A stretch of 33,652 nucleotides of DNA from Melioribacteraceae bacterium (GTDB lineage Bacteria > Bacteroidota > Ignavibacteria > Ignavibacteriales > Melioribacteraceae), in NCBI GenBank assembly GCA_015493615.1, contig WGCV01000049.1, positions 1-33,652 on the forward strand, given 5' to 3'. The position numbers were made by a program, and so were the translations under genes. The notes beneath the pieces were generated by a model that searched no databases, was not told the DNA's origin, and was given only the letters and a program-made list of their open reading frames with translations. Positions 1 to 9,436 of this stretch are shown piece by piece (the first letter of the stretch is position 1; every line of letters starts with the position of its first letter).

Positions 1-26
1 ATTAAGTACAAATAAAGGAAAAAATT

Positions 27-941
27 ATGAGTATCCTTTTAGACAAAAAAACGAGAGTAGTAGTACAAGGCATTACCGGAAGCGAAGGAACCTTCCATAC
101 AATGCAGATGCTTGAATACGGAACTAAAGTCGTAGCCGGTGTTACTCCCGGTAAAGGCGGACAAAAATTCCAAGATTCAATTCCGATTTTTAATACTGTC
201 GCAGACGCGGTAAAAGAAACCAAAGCCGACGCTTCGGCAATCTTTGTTCCCCCGCCATTTGCAGCGGACGCTATTTTGGAAGCAGCGGACGCAGGCGTAA
301 AACTTATTGTCTGCATTACCGAAGGCATTCCCGCCAAAGATATGGTAAAAGTTTACAATGTTATTAAACACAAAGACGTTCGTTTAATCGGTCCCAACTG
401 CCCGGGAATAATCTCTCCCGGAAAAGCAAAAATCGGGATTATGCCCGGCTTCATTCATAAAAAAGGAAAAATCGGCGTTATCTCACGTTCCGGCACTTTA
501 ACTTACGAAGCCGTTAAACAGCTAACCGATCTTAAAATCGGTCAATCGACTTGTATCGGAATTGGCGGCGATCCGGTTATCGGTTCGCAGTTTATCGATA
601 TTCTTAAATTATTTAACGAAGACCCGAACACCGACGGCGTTATCATGATTGGCGAGATCGGCGGTTCGGCTGAAGAAGAAGCCGCTAAGTGGGTTAAGAA
701 AAATATGAAAAAACCGGTTGTCGGTTTCATCGCCGGACGCACAGCGCCTCCGGGACGTCGTATGGGACATGCAGGAGCGATTATTTCAGGCGGTAAAGGA
801 ACGGCTGACGAGAAGATGAAAGCTTTGCGTAAAGCTGGAATTCATGTTTCGGAAAGCCCAGCCGAAATCGGAATCACAATGAAAAACGCTTTGGAAAAAG
901 CCGGATTGTTGCCGAAGAAAAAGACATCGAAGAAAAAATAA
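27..941 (+). CDS. sucD: Succinyl-CoA synthetase (ADP-forming) subunit alpha
   Basis: Alpha subunit of succinate-CoA ligase, the substrate-level phosphorylation step of the TCA cycle; it works with the beta subunit SucC, whose gene is presumably just left of the window. The 304-residue protein has the N-terminal CoA-binding Rossmann region ([10 protein letters not shown], residues 15-24), the IGPNCPGI segment near 121-128, and the active-site GHAGAI segment in which His248 should be the phosphorylated histidine. AAGGAA stands 6 nt before the ATG. The last residues form a lysine-rich tail (KKKTSKKK) beyond the usual ~290-residue length, which looks like a dispensable extension. A strong terminator follows within 25 nt, so this is the end of its transcription unit. 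Identification is secure; only the tail is unusual. Confidence 0.97.
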   Translation: MSILLDKKTRVVVQGITGSEGTFHTMQMLEYGTKVVAGVTPGKGGQKFQDSIPIFNTVADAVKETKADASAIFVPPPFAADAILEAADAGVKLIVCITEGIPAKDMVKVYNVIKHKDVRLIGPNCPGIISPGKAKIGIMPGFIHKKGKIGVISRSGTLTYEAVKQLTDLKIGQSTCIGIGGDPVIGSQFIDILKLFNEDPNTDGVIMIGEIGGSAEEEAAKWVKKNMKKPVVGFIAGRTAPPGRRMGHAGAIISGGKGTADEKMKALRKAGIHVSESPAEIGITMKNALEKAGLLPKKKTSKKK

Positions 942-964
942 ATAAATCTTAATATTTAATATTC

Positions 965-1002
965 GGGTTGTTTTGAACTTCTGTTTGAAACAGCCCTTTT
1001 TT
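965..1002 (+). terminator. Rho-independent terminator after sucD
   Basis: A 14-bp stem (965-978 with 983-996, counting G-U pairs) closes a TTCT loop and runs straight into six T (997-1002). It separates sucD from ndk, so ndk needs its own promoter or read-through. Confidence 0.88.
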
Positions 1003-1030
1003 ATAATTAGTTAAACAAGGAGAATTAAAA

Positions 1031-1459
1031 TTGGGAAACAGAACATTAGCTATTTTGAAACCTGATTGCGTTGAAAAAAACTTAATCGGTCAAGTAATTA
1101 CTAAGATTACCGAAGCCGGATTCAAAATTGTCGCAATGAAGATGACTCGTTTAACCGAAGCTTCCGCGGGCGGTTTTTACGAAGTGCATAAAGAAAGACC
1201 TTTTTACACAGACTTAGTAAAATATATGACTTCCGGACCGTGCGTGCCGATTGCATTGGAAAAAGAAAACGCTGTTGAAGATTTCAGAAAACTTATCGGC
1301 GCGACAAATCCGAAAGAAGCCGAAGAAGGGACTATCAGAAGAATGTACGCCGACAGTATTGAAGCAAACGTCGTTCACGGTTCCGATTCCGACGAAAATG
1401 CGGCGAAAGAAATTTCCCATTTCTTTTCAAGAAAAGAACTGTTAGAAAACTACGGATAA
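1031..1459 (+). CDS. ndk: Nucleoside diphosphate kinase
   Basis: Transfers the gamma-phosphate of ATP to nucleoside diphosphates through a phosphohistidine, balancing the NTP/dNTP pools in the cytoplasm. The 142-residue protein is the normal bacterial length. It opens with the family's TLAILKPD strand, and the active-site NVVHGSDS motif places the phosphorylated histidine at His116. The start is TTG, chosen because AAGGAGAA (1017-1024) sits 6 nt upstream and no ATG lies nearby in frame. It follows the sucD terminator and is followed 3 nt later by a Nudix hydrolase gene that also starts with TTG, so the two probably form a small nucleotide-metabolism operon. Confidence 0.96.
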   Translation: MGNRTLAILKPDCVEKNLIGQVITKITEAGFKIVAMKMTRLTEASAGGFYEVHKERPFYTDLVKYMTSGPCVPIALEKENAVEDFRKLIGATNPKEAEEGTIRRMYADSIEANVVHGSDSDENAAKEISHFFSRKELLENYG

Positions 1460-1462
1460 ACA

Positions 1463-2008
1463 TTGCTTACAAAGTGGAAGAAAATCTCCGAAGAGACGAT
1501 TTACAGGAATAATCATTGGACTTACAAATTAGATAAATTTGAAATTCCGGACCGGCAGTCGGGCGAATATCATTATGTTCACACTAAAGGTTCGACTTTG
1601 ATTATTCCTATTCTTCCTTCTCAAAAACTTCTCCTCGTCAATCAATTCAGATACTTAATTGAACGCGAATCCGTAGAATTCCCTTGCGGCGTACTCGAAG
1701 CCGGACTTTCACCCGAAAGCAACGCGCAGAAGGAACTAAGAGAAGAAACCGGGTATGAAGCCGAAAATTTAATTTACGCGGGAAAATTTATTCCATATTC
1801 CGGAGTCAGCGATGAAGTATGCCATGTCTTCATTGCAACCGAATTAGCTGAAAATCCTCTCACTCCCGACGAAACGGAAGAGTTTGAACTCCTTGAGTTT
1901 TCGATTCAAGAGTTTGAAAATCAAATAGATGAAAACCTGATTGACGACGGAATGACACTTGCCGCTTGGATGATTTCCAAAAAGAAAATTTTATCTTTAT
2001 TGAGATAA
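1463..2008 (+). CDS. Nudix hydrolase, ADP-ribose pyrophosphatase-like
   Basis: Predicted to cleave ADP-ribose or a related nucleoside diphosphate derivative. The 181-residue size and the upstream GSTLIIPIL and VNQFRY segments match the ADP-ribose pyrophosphatase branch of Nudix enzymes. The Nudix box is residues 76-98 and keeps the metal-binding core KELREETGY. Two consensus positions differ: the first glutamate (G-x5-E) is Leu82, and the arginine of REUxEE is Lys90. The metal-binding glutamates Glu91, Glu94 and Glu95 remain, so activity is still likely. Start is TTG, 3 nt after the ndk stop with only a weak GGA ahead, suggesting translational coupling. The substrate cannot be told from sequence. 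Confidence 0.85.
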   Translation: MLTKWKKISEETIYRNNHWTYKLDKFEIPDRQSGEYHYVHTKGSTLIIPILPSQKLLLVNQFRYLIERESVEFPCGVLEAGLSPESNAQKELREETGYEAENLIYAGKFIPYSGVSDEVCHVFIATELAENPLTPDETEEFELLEFSIQEFENQIDENLIDDGMTLAAWMISKKKILSLLR

Positions 2009-2014
2009 TTTTTT
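1991..2014 (+). terminator. Possible weak terminator at the end of the Nudix gene
   Basis: A 6-bp AT-rich stem (1991-1996 with 2003-2008) overlaps the stop codon and is followed by six T. With a single G-C pair the stem is weak; position and T-run are the main support. Confidence 0.35.
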
Positions 2015-2101
2015 ATACATTACATAACAATCATAAAAAGTATTGAAACCAAGCGCTCAATCGCAGATAATGTTAAGAAGGCTTTGCATAATTTATTCTA
2101 A

Positions 2102-2204
2102 TCCCGCCTTGGCGGGAGAAGAATCTCAAAACAGATAATTATTGCGGAATTAGAGATGTTTCGGACGGCTTCAACTTCAGCTGTGGCGAACTCAATATGA
2201 CAAT
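2102..2204. repeat. Intergenic repeat relic with GC-rich hairpin
   Basis: The 257-nt gap between the Nudix gene and namZ holds a perfect 7-bp inverted repeat (TCCCGCC-TT-GGCGGGA, 2102-2117), then a stretch opening GAGATGTTTCGGACGGCTTC (2153-2172) and closing CTCAATATGAC (2191-2201). That open/close pattern resembles the short GAGATT...CTCGCAATGACGG repeats scattered between genes in many bacteria, and a second relic lies at 17189-17223. No ORF or RNA gene is visible here. Confidence 0.45.
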
Positions 2205-2265
2205 TTTAGGTTACGCAAAGGTCTTGTTAAGAAAAAAATTTTGCATAGTAGAATAAAGCCGGTAA

Positions 2266-3570
2266 ATGAAAGCAACCGATTTAACAAATATCATCCCTAA
2301 TACCGATAAAAAACGCGTCAAGTTTCGCCGTTTATCATTCACAAAAAAAGTATTAAGTTCTCTGCGAAAAATATTTCTCCTTCCGGTTCTTCTCTCCATG
2401 AACATATTTCCACAGTCCCGTTTCATGCTCGGGAATGAAAACCTGATCAGCAACCACAAAAACTTAGTTGAAAATAAAAAAATTGCGTTACTGATAAATA
2501 ACGCCTCGCTTCTTCAAAGCAATACCCCGCTTCTCGCTACTCTTCTGAAACAAAATGTTAACATAGTTAAAATTTTTACACCCGAGCACGGATTCTCACT
2601 AAACGAAGCTCCGGGAGAAGCAGTTAAAAATTCGGTAACTGCAAATTCCATTCCGATTATTTCTATCTACGGAAAAAAGAAAGCCCCAACACAAGCGGAC
2701 TTACAAAACGTTGACGTCGTAATTTATGATATTCAGGACGTGGGCGCGCGGTTTTACACTTACATTTCTTCTCTTAAATTAACGATGAAAGCCGTTGCGC
2801 GAGCCAATATTAAAATAATTGTTTTGGACAGACCCAATCCTCAAAACGGAGAAAAAATTGAAGGCGAGATTTTAAAGCCGGGCTTTTCCTCGTTTGTCGG
2901 TATTTCCCCAATTCCGATTCTTTACGGACTTACAATCGGAGAATTGGCAAAGTTATTCAAGGACGAAATACTTAATAAAGATAATCTGAATGTCGATTTG
3001 ACTGTAATTCCAATGCTTAATTACGACAGGACAAAATTCTACGATTACTATTTACCCAAATGGGTTGTAACTTCTCCCAACATCAGAACATACCAAGCCG
3101 CCTTGCTTTATCCCGGATTATGCTTTTTAGAGGCGACAAATATTTCCGAAGGAAGAGGAACCGATTTACCATTTATGCAGTTCGGAGCGCCTTTCATAAA
3201 TCCCGACTCATTAATCACGACGCTTGCAGAGAAATTCCGGAATCTAAAATTTACGCGGATAAAATTCATTCCGTCTGCTTCCCCGAATTATTCGATAAAA
3301 TATGCCGGCAAATTGTGCGTGGGATTAAAAGTTAAAATTCTTAATAATAATTTCAACTCCGTTTGGTTCGGTATAAGACTTCTCAAAATTCTTAAAGAAA
3401 AATATCCGGACGAAGTTAAGATTAAATACGATTGGCTGAACAAACTATACGGAAATGACGATTTGGAGAAATATCTCAAAAATGAAATCTCCGAAAAAAA
3501 ACTTCAAGGAATTTTACAAGAAAACCGTGAAAGATTCAGAAGAATAAGAAGCAAATATTTGCTTTATTAA
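2266..3570 (+). CDS. namZ: Exo-beta-N-acetylmuramidase NamZ-like (DUF1343, GH171)
   Basis: Member of the DUF1343 family, whose characterised members (NamZ/YbbC type) remove N-acetylmuramic acid from the ends of peptidoglycan fragments. Family motifs occur in order: FTPEHGF (104-110, the Glu being a likely catalytic residue), YDIQDVGARFYTY (about 154-166), LDRPNPQNG (187-195), and the EATNISEGRGT stretch near 289-299; the end KYLLY is also typical. A stop codon lies directly before the ATG, so the start is fixed. This leaves a long basic N-region (about 35 residues) before a hydrophobic segment at 36-48, read as an atypical signal peptide or anchor. The gene converges on purD with one base between stop codons. 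No sugar kinase or NagZ partner is visible nearby. Confidence 0.88.
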   Translation: MKATDLTNIIPNTDKKRVKFRRLSFTKKVLSSLRKIFLLPVLLSMNIFPQSRFMLGNENLISNHKNLVENKKIALLINNASLLQSNTPLLATLLKQNVNIVKIFTPEHGFSLNEAPGEAVKNSVTANSIPIISIYGKKKAPTQADLQNVDVVIYDIQDVGARFYTYISSLKLTMKAVARANIKIIVLDRPNPQNGEKIEGEILKPGFSSFVGISPIPILYGLTIGELAKLFKDEILNKDNLNVDLTVIPMLNYDRTKFYDYYLPKWVVTSPNIRTYQAALLYPGLCFLEATNISEGRGTDLPFMQFGAPFINPDSLITTLAEKFRNLKFTRIKFIPSASPNYSIKYAGKLCVGLKVKILNNNFNSVWFGIRLLKILKEKYPDEVKIKYDWLNKLYGNDDLEKYLKNEISEKKLQGILQENRERFRRIRSKYLLY

Positions 3571-3571
3571 A

Positions 3572-4855
3572 TCAAGTATCTTTCAACCCTTTGTCGGCGA
3601 TGTCCGTTCTGTAATAAATTCCGTCAAAGTTGATTTTCCCCAAATATTTGTAAGCCTCGGATTTAGCAGATTTTAAGGAATTCGATACAGCAGTTATCGA
3701 TAGAACTCTTCCTCCGTTTGTAATTATTTTTCCAACACCATTTTCCTTAGTACCGGCATGAAACAGATAGATATTATCAGGAAACTTAAAATCCAATCCG
3801 GAAATTTCTTTTCCTTTTTCATAAGCATTGGGATAACCCTCAGAAGCCGCAACAACAGTTACTGAAAACTTATTTTGCTTAAAAGCTACAAGTGATTTAT
3901 CCAACTTACTTAAAGCGGCGGAATAGAGTAATCCGGCAAAATCTCCTTCGATTAAGGGAAGAATAGCCTGCGTTTCAGGGTCGCCGAATCTGCAGTTGTA
4001 CTCAATCACTTTCGGTCCCTCTTTTGTAATCATCAAACCGAAGAATAAAACGCCTTTAAATTTTCGTCCGATTTTATTCATAGAGGATATGGTTGGAAAG
4101 ATTATTTCGTTGTCAATTCTCCGGAGCATTTCGCCCGAAACAAAGGACGCCGGAGCATATGCTCCCATTCCGCCTGTATTAGGGCCCTCGTCAATATCGT
4201 AAATTCTTTTATGATCCTGTGAAGGAGGAAGAAGTAAATAATCCTCACCATCAGTAACAGCAAAAACAGAAACTTCCGGTCCTTCGAGAAATTCTTCAAT
4301 CACTACTTTTTTTCCGGCGTCTCCGAATTTATCGTTTTCAAAAAAATCAAGAATAGCGGATTTAGCGTTTTCAAAAGTTTCACAAATAATTACTCCTTTA
4401 CCGGCGGCTAAACCATCGGCTTTAATTACTACCGGGTAACTTATTTCTTCTAAATAAGTTAGACATTTCACTTTCTCGTTATTTTTAAATACTCTGAAAG
4501 CGGCTGTAGGAATGGCAAACTCCTTCATGAAGTTTTTAGCAAAAGATTTTTCCCCTTCGATTATTGCTGCATTTTTGCGCGGTCCGAAAACATGAATTCC
4601 GTTATCTTCCAAATAGTCGGTTAATCCGTTAACCAATGGCTGCTCCGGACCGATTACAACAAGATTAATATTCTTTTCTTTTACAACAGATAAAATTCCG
4701 GCAAAAGTGTCCGGTGAAATATTAAGGTTCTCACCCAAATTCGCAGTTCCGCCGTTGCCGGGAATAAAATACAACTTATTAACGGATTTACTTGCAGACA
4801 ATTTGTAACCTAACGCGTGCTCCCTACCGCCGGAGCCGATAACTGCTATATTCAT
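3572..4855 (-). CDS. purD: Phosphoribosylamine-glycine ligase (GAR synthetase)
   Basis: Second step of de novo purine synthesis: joins phosphoribosylamine to glycine using ATP. The 427-residue protein is standard size. It shows the N-terminal GSGGREHAL (7-15) and GNGGTA (33-38) segments, the ATP-grasp loop KADGLAAGKGV (145-155), NTGGMGAYAP (226-235) and the EYNCRFGDPETQ metal/nucleotide segment (285-296). Its ATG overlaps the stop of the glycosyltransferase gene by 4 nt (ATGA), so translation is probably coupled. It is the last gene of the 12-gene run that begins with purC, putting two purine genes at opposite ends of one unit. Confidence 0.97.
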   Translation of the reverse strand: MNIAVIGSGGREHALGYKLSASKSVNKLYFIPGNGGTANLGENLNISPDTFAGILSVVKEKNINLVVIGPEQPLVNGLTDYLEDNGIHVFGPRKNAAIIEGEKSFAKNFMKEFAIPTAAFRVFKNNEKVKCLTYLEEISYPVVIKADGLAAGKGVIICETFENAKSAILDFFENDKFGDAGKKVVIEEFLEGPEVSVFAVTDGEDYLLLPPSQDHKRIYDIDEGPNTGGMGAYAPASFVSGEMLRRIDNEIIFPTISSMNKIGRKFKGVLFFGLMITKEGPKVIEYNCRFGDPETQAILPLIEGDFAGLLYSAALSKLDKSLVAFKQNKFSVTVVAASEGYPNAYEKGKEISGLDFKFPDNIYLFHAGTKENGVGKIITNGGRVLSITAVSNSLKSAKSEAYKYLGKINFDGIYYRTDIADKGLKDT

Positions 4856-6135
4856 TCTTTATTTACCAATAAAAATTGAAAAACTTTAGTTAATTCTTCG
4901 GTTAAACTCTTTCTTTCATGCCGCTCAACAAATTCATCTTTTGGGACGGGGAGTTTCCCCGCTTTATAATCTTTATAAATTTCAATTATCTTTCCCTTTA
5001 TTTCATTTATGTCATCGGGAGAAGTAAGATAGGCAGCCTCGTATTCATCCAGAACTATTTTAGCCGCTCCTTCGGGTAAATTCGCAAAAACCGGCTTCCG
5101 TGCTCCGACGTATTCCAAAACTTTACCGGGAAGGATTGAATCTATGTTTTTTCTTTTCCCAATCATAAACCAAAGTATGTCGCTCGAAATAATTTTACGG
5201 ACGGCTTCTTTATGTTCAAGATAGCCGTAAACTTTAACTATTGTCTGTAATCCCAGCTTTCGTATCATTTTAACGTATGTTCTATCTACGATTCCCACAA
5301 GATGAAATTCAATGTCCGCAGCAATGTCGGGATTTTCCAGAACCAATCTGCGTAAAGCTTTAAAGATAAATTCCGGCGTTGTGTATTCAATAAAATTCCC
5401 GGAATGCGTAATCAAAAGTTTATTGTTTTCCTTCTTAATGGGAGCATTGTTCTCAAAATCTTCTTTATCGTAACCGTGTCTGATGATAATTACATCTTCA
5501 TGCCTTAAAAATGGAAAATCTTTCAGCAGTTTTTCTTTAATTTTTCTATTTGTTACGGTAACTTTATCCGCTCCCTTAAGCGCGGCATATTCCAGTTTAT
5601 AATGCATAAATTTATGCGCTTTAGTAGGATAAAAAGCAAAGTAACTCTCATACCATAAGTCTCTGTAATCAAACACGATAGGAACATCGAACTTTTCTTT
5701 TAACTTAGCGATTTCCGAGAAAGCCGAAAACGGGGGACCCGTTACGAAAACCGCGTCAAACTTCTTTTCCTCCAGCAGTTCCCCTGCAATTTGAAAAGCC
5801 TTCTTAGACCAGGATTTTTTGTTGTCGGGAATAAAAATAGTCTGACTGATTTTATTCAACACTTTTCTGACGGATTCTCTCGGAGCTTTTGATGTTCCTA
5901 TTTTTTTTAATACGGTATTCGGATCAAGCGCTTCGGTACGGATAATGTTTATCTTTCTTTCCGTAATCTCCCGGAGCATGTTTTCGTCATAAGCAAAATA
6001 AGCTGTTTTTCCGGTTGTAATAACTGTAGGATTCCACCCGAAATCGGGCATATATTTCACAAACTTCAGAGTTCTCTGAACTCCGCTCAAACCCATAGGA
6101 GGGAAATAATATGCAATAATAAGAGCATTAAACAC
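4852..6135 (-). CDS. Glycosyltransferase family 4-like protein
   Basis: Probable retaining GT-B glycosyltransferase acting in the cytoplasm on a lipid- or surface-linked glycan; donor and acceptor cannot be predicted. The N-terminal half begins LIIAYYFPPMGLSGVQR (residues 5-21), the usual GT4 acceptor-side glycine loop, and includes the FDYRDLW segment (155-161). The linker has RHGYDKEDF (219-227). The C-terminal half has LPGKVLEYVGARKPVFA near 355, the family's donor-binding E-x7-E region. Length of 427 is complete. Start is GTG at 6135; no in-frame ATG is close. It sits 7 nt after guaB and overlaps purD by 4 nt, an unexpected place for a glycan gene. No polysaccharide cluster surrounds it. 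Confidence 0.86.
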   Translation of the reverse strand: MFNALIIAYYFPPMGLSGVQRTLKFVKYMPDFGWNPTVITTGKTAYFAYDENMLREITERKINIIRTEALDPNTVLKKIGTSKAPRESVRKVLNKISQTIFIPDNKKSWSKKAFQIAGELLEEKKFDAVFVTGPPFSAFSEIAKLKEKFDVPIVFDYRDLWYESYFAFYPTKAHKFMHYKLEYAALKGADKVTVTNRKIKEKLLKDFPFLRHEDVIIIRHGYDKEDFENNAPIKKENNKLLITHSGNFIEYTTPEFIFKALRRLVLENPDIAADIEFHLVGIVDRTYVKMIRKLGLQTIVKVYGYLEHKEAVRKIISSDILWFMIGKRKNIDSILPGKVLEYVGARKPVFANLPEGAAKIVLDEYEAAYLTSPDDINEIKGKIIEIYKDYKAGKLPVPKDEFVERHERKSLTEELTKVFQFLLVNKE

Positions 6136-6142
6136 AAAATAC

Positions 6143-7618
6143 CTATGATTTATTTATTTGATAATTCGGCGCTTCCTTAGTCATTATTACGTCATGCGGA
6201 TGACTTTCGCGCAAACCGGCTCCGGTAATTTTAACAAAGGATGCGTTGTTTTTCATTTCAGTTATATTCCGCGCTCCCACATATCCCATAGCGGCTCTTA
6301 ATCCGCCGATAAATTGATGCAGCGTATCTTCAAGAGCCCCTTTATATGGAACGCGCCCTTCAATTCCTTCGGGAACAAGCTTCTTAATATCCTCTTCCAT
6401 ATCTTGAAAATACCTATCCTTGCTCCCCCGTTTCATTGCAGCCAACGACCCCATTCCGCGATACTCTTTAAAACTTCTTCCTTCGTACAAAACCTTTTCA
6501 CCCGGAGTTTCGTCCACGCCGGCAAGCATCCCCCCTATCATCACGGAATCCGCTCCTGCGGCAATCGCCTTCGCAATATCTCCCGTCTGTTTAATTCCTC
6601 CGTCGGCAATCAGCGGAATTCCTCTTTTGCGAGTAGTTTCCGCAACCTTTAAAACGGCTGAAATCTGAGGAACGCCTACTCCCGCCACAATCCGCGTAGT
6701 GCAAATGGAGCCTGCTCCGATTCCCACTTTTACGGCATTTACTCCCGCGTCTATTAAATCGTCCGCGGCTTCGGCGGTAACAATATTGCCCGCAATCAGC
6801 TGCAAATCGGGATACGCCTTTCTGATTCCCTTAATTGTTTCCACAACTCCGCGAGAATGCCCGTGCGCCGTATCAACTACGATTGCATCTGCGGATGCCG
6901 AAACAAGCGCTTCGACGCGTTCAAACGTATCTCCGGAAACTCCGACCGCTGCGCCGACGCGCAATCGTCCCAGATTATCCTTACACGCGTTAGGATACTT
7001 TTCCTTTTTCGAGATATCCTTAAATGTAATTAAACCTTTCAATATTCCGTTATCGTCAACAACGGGAAGTTTCTCAATTTTATATTTCTGGAGCAACTCT
7101 TTTGCTCCTTCAAGCGTGGTTCCTTCGGGAGCGGTAATAAGATGATCTTTTGTCATCAATTTGGCGACGGGAAGAGCAAAATCCGGAGTAAAGCGCAAAT
7201 CGCGATTTGTAATTATGCCGATTAATTTATTATTATCGTCAACAATCGGAATACCCGAAATATGGTATTTGTGCATAATTTCTTCGGCGTCCCCTACTGT
7301 TTTATCTACGGTAAGAGTTATCGGATCGTGAATCATGCCGCTTTCATACCTCTTAACTTTATCAACTTCGTCTGCTTGCTCCGCAACAGTTAAGTTCTTA
7401 TGAATAATCCCGATTCCCCCGTTCTGCGCCATTGCGATAGCCATTTTTGATTCGGTTACGGTATCCATTGCGGCGGAAATGAACGGGGTTAACAGTTCAA
7501 TATCCGTTGTTAATTTTGATCTTAAATCAACCTCCCTCGGTAAAACTTCCGACTTACTCGGGATTAACAAAATATCATCGAAAGTCAAACCTTCAAACAA
7601 AACCTTATTTTCTATCAT
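6143..7618 (-). CDS. guaB: Inosine-5'-monophosphate dehydrogenase
   Basis: Converts IMP to XMP with NAD+, the committed step to guanine nucleotides. The two halves of the TIM barrel flank a pair of CBS domains (about residues 97-150 and 155-205). The catalytic loop [18 protein letters not shown] carries the active cysteine (Cys306 from the chosen start), followed by [27 protein letters not shown] and the [10 protein letters not shown] flap. I chose the ATG at 7618 because GGAG lies 5 nt upstream; a GTG two codons earlier (7624) overlaps that site and is less likely. The gene is 17 nt after the acyl-CoA dehydrogenase and 7 nt before the glycosyltransferase. It is the third purine gene in the run with purC and purD. 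Confidence 0.97.
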   Translation of the reverse strand: MIENKVLFEGLTFDDILLIPSKSEVLPREVDLRSKLTTDIELLTPFISAAMDTVTESKMAIAMAQNGGIGIIHKNLTVAEQADEVDKVKRYESGMIHDPITLTVDKTVGDAEEIMHKYHISGIPIVDDNNKLIGIITNRDLRFTPDFALPVAKLMTKDHLITAPEGTTLEGAKELLQKYKIEKLPVVDDNGILKGLITFKDISKKEKYPNACKDNLGRLRVGAAVGVSGDTFERVEALVSASADAIVVDTAHGHSRGVVETIKGIRKAYPDLQLIAGNIVTAEAADDLIDAGVNAVKVGIGAGSICTTRIVAGVGVPQISAVLKVAETTRKRGIPLIADGGIKQTGDIAKAIAAGADSVMIGGMLAGVDETPGEKVLYEGRSFKEYRGMGSLAAMKRGSKDRYFQDMEEDIKKLVPEGIEGRVPYKGALEDTLHQFIGGLRAAMGYVGARNITEMKNNASFVKITGAGLRESHPHDVIMTKEAPNYQINKS

Positions 7619-7635
7619 CTTCACTCCGAAAATTT

Positions 7636-8805
7636 TTAATTAAAAGCGGGAATTCCCGTTATATCTTCCCCTATAATCAGGGTGTGCATTTCATGCGTTC
7701 CTTCGTAAGTTTTCACGGTTTGCAGATTATTCAAATGGCGCATTACTGGATATTCGGCAAGAATTCCGTTTGCTCCGTGAAGCTCTCTTGCGTCCTGAGC
7801 AATTTTAAGAGCTTGCTCCACATTATTTCTTTTAGCCATTGAAATTTGCGTATGCTTAACTTCGCCGGAATCTTTTAACCTTCCCAACTGCAGAACAAGT
7901 AGTTGCGCTTTGGTTAATTCGGTTAACATATTTACGAGTTTAAGCTGTGTAAGTTGATATGATGCAATAGGTTTACCGAATTGAATTCGAGTTTTGGAAT
8001 ATTCCAGAGAAGAATCGTAACAAGCCATCATTGAGCCTACAACGCCCCAAGCGATACTGTACCGCGCCTGATTCAAACACATCAAAGGAGAACGCAATCC
8101 GGTTGTTTTCGGGAGCAAAGCGCTCTCCGGAACAAACACATCCTCCATTATCAGCTCGGAAGTAATCGAGGCGCGAAGGGAATGTTTTCCCGTCATTAAT
8201 ACCGACGAAAAACCTTCGTTGTTCGTATCCACAATAAATCCCCTAACCTTTCCGTCCAGTTTTGCCCAAACAATCGCCACATCGGCAATAGAGCCGTTGG
8301 TAATCCACATCTTGGTTCCGTTCAGAATGAAACCATCCTCGGTTTTTTCCGCTTTGGTTAACATGCCACCTGGATTAGATCCGAAATCCGGCTCCGTCAG
8401 TCCGAAGCAGCCGATTAAATCTCCGGTAGCCAGTTTAGGCAAATACCTTATTTTTTGCTCCTCGGTTCCGAACGTATATATCGGATACATTACCAGTCCG
8501 CCTTGAACGGAAGCGAAACTTCTCAGTCCGGAATCTCCTCTTTCCAATTCCTGCATCGCCAAACCGTAAGCCACATTTGAAACGCCTGCTCCGCCGTATT
8601 CTTCCGGCAAAGTCATTCCGAGCAGTCCCAATTCTCCCATTCTGCGAACCAATTGCGTAGGGAAAGTCCCCTTCATGTAATATTCCTCGATAATCGGGAG
8701 CGCCTCCTTATCTGTGAATTCGCGCACTGTGTTTCTGATTAATCTCTCTTCTTCGGTTAATAAGTTCTCTATGTTGTAATAATCAACACCTTTAAAATTC
8801 GGCAT
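7636..8805 (-). CDS. Acyl-CoA dehydrogenase, glutaryl-CoA dehydrogenase-like
   Basis: FAD-dependent acyl-CoA dehydrogenase whose closest recognisable relatives are glutaryl-CoA dehydrogenases, which oxidise and decarboxylate glutaryl-CoA to crotonyl-CoA in lysine and aromatic degradation. Matches include [11 protein letters not shown] with the arginine used for the glutaryl carboxylate, [16 protein letters not shown], the [17 protein letters not shown] flavin segment, and the end [15 protein letters not shown], where the glutamate is the catalytic base (residue 368 from the chosen start). Start is ATG at 8805, with AAAGGAAATT ahead of it; an upstream ATG at 8832 would add nine residues. The start lies inside the end of recX (14-nt overlap). 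No other gene of the pathway is near, so substrate is inferred from homology only. Confidence 0.88.
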   Translation of the reverse strand: MPNFKGVDYYNIENLLTEEERLIRNTVREFTDKEALPIIEEYYMKGTFPTQLVRRMGELGLLGMTLPEEYGGAGVSNVAYGLAMQELERGDSGLRSFASVQGGLVMYPIYTFGTEEQKIRYLPKLATGDLIGCFGLTEPDFGSNPGGMLTKAEKTEDGFILNGTKMWITNGSIADVAIVWAKLDGKVRGFIVDTNNEGFSSVLMTGKHSLRASITSELIMEDVFVPESALLPKTTGLRSPLMCLNQARYSIAWGVVGSMMACYDSSLEYSKTRIQFGKPIASYQLTQLKLVNMLTELTKAQLLVLQLGRLKDSGEVKHTQISMAKRNNVEQALKIAQDARELHGANGILAEYPVMRHLNNLQTVKTYEGTHEMHTLIIGEDITGIPAFN

Positions 8806-9424
8806 TATTAATTTCCTTTCTAACTTCTTCAATTATTCGGTTAATTATTCTTGTTGAATAAGCCTTATAAGCAAGATGACTTCGCAGCTTAGCCGGAATA
8901 TCCGTACTGTTTCTCGCCTTCAGACTTTTAAGTTTTTTAGCGGCTAATTCCCTTGCATTTGCAAAAACATCCTCTTCGTCAAGTGTGTCTAACTCATTTT
9001 CAATCAAGGCTTTATCGACTCCCTTTTTAAGTAAATCATAATAAATTGCTTTGGGAGATTTCTTCTTATAACTAAATCTTGACCGGACATAAATTTCAGT
9101 GAAACGCTCATCGCTTAAAAGATTTAATTCCACAAGCTCCGCAACAACAGTTTCAATATTCTCGGCTGAATATCCTCTTGTTTTCAATTTATCTTTAAGC
9201 TCTTTAGAAGAATGCTCCCGGCGCGCCAGCATTCTCAAAGCGCTTGCCTTAATCAAAAAAATCTCATTAATATTAATGAGATTTTCTTTTTGTTCGCAAT
9301 TTATTTCATCGCCCACCTTCAGCCGGGCGTCTTCAAATACCGACTTGGCAAACTGTAGTTTTTCTCCGTTATCAAACAACAGATATACTTTACCTCGCCA
9401 AATATTTATTTTTTGAATAACCAC
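8792..9424 (-). CDS. recX: Recombination regulator RecX
   Basis: RecX binds the RecA filament and modulates its activity; here it lies directly after recA, the classic arrangement. The 210-residue protein has about 60 N-terminal residues, then the helical RecX repeats, recognised by ALRMLARREHSSKELKDKL (about 62-80), the RGYSAENIETVVAELVELNLLSDERF region and YVRSRFSYKKKSPKAIYYDL. Start is GTG at 9424, 12 nt after the recA stop, with AAGGAT about 8 nt upstream. Its 3' end overlaps the acyl-CoA dehydrogenase start by 14 nt, so the downstream gene is probably translationally coupled to it. Confidence 0.92.
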   Translation of the reverse strand: MVIQKINIWRGKVYLLFDNGEKLQFAKSVFEDARLKVGDEINCEQKENLININEIFLIKASALRMLARREHSSKELKDKLKTRGYSAENIETVVAELVELNLLSDERFTEIYVRSRFSYKKKSPKAIYYDLLKKGVDKALIENELDTLDEEDVFANARELAAKKLKSLKARNSTDIPAKLRSHLAYKAYSTRIINRIIEEVRKEINNAEF

Positions 9425-9436
9425 CCGGATAAATCC

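Noticed and set aside
2197-2210. 14-mer ATGACAATTTTAGG shared with 33374-33387
   Set aside because: One or two repeated 14-mers are expected by chance in an AT-rich sequence of this length, and the flanks do not match.
3549-3564. The palindrome AAGCAAATATTTGCTT as a bidirectional terminator between namZ and purD
   Set aside because: It is within namZ coding sequence, AT-rich, with a 4-nt loop and no T-run on either strand.
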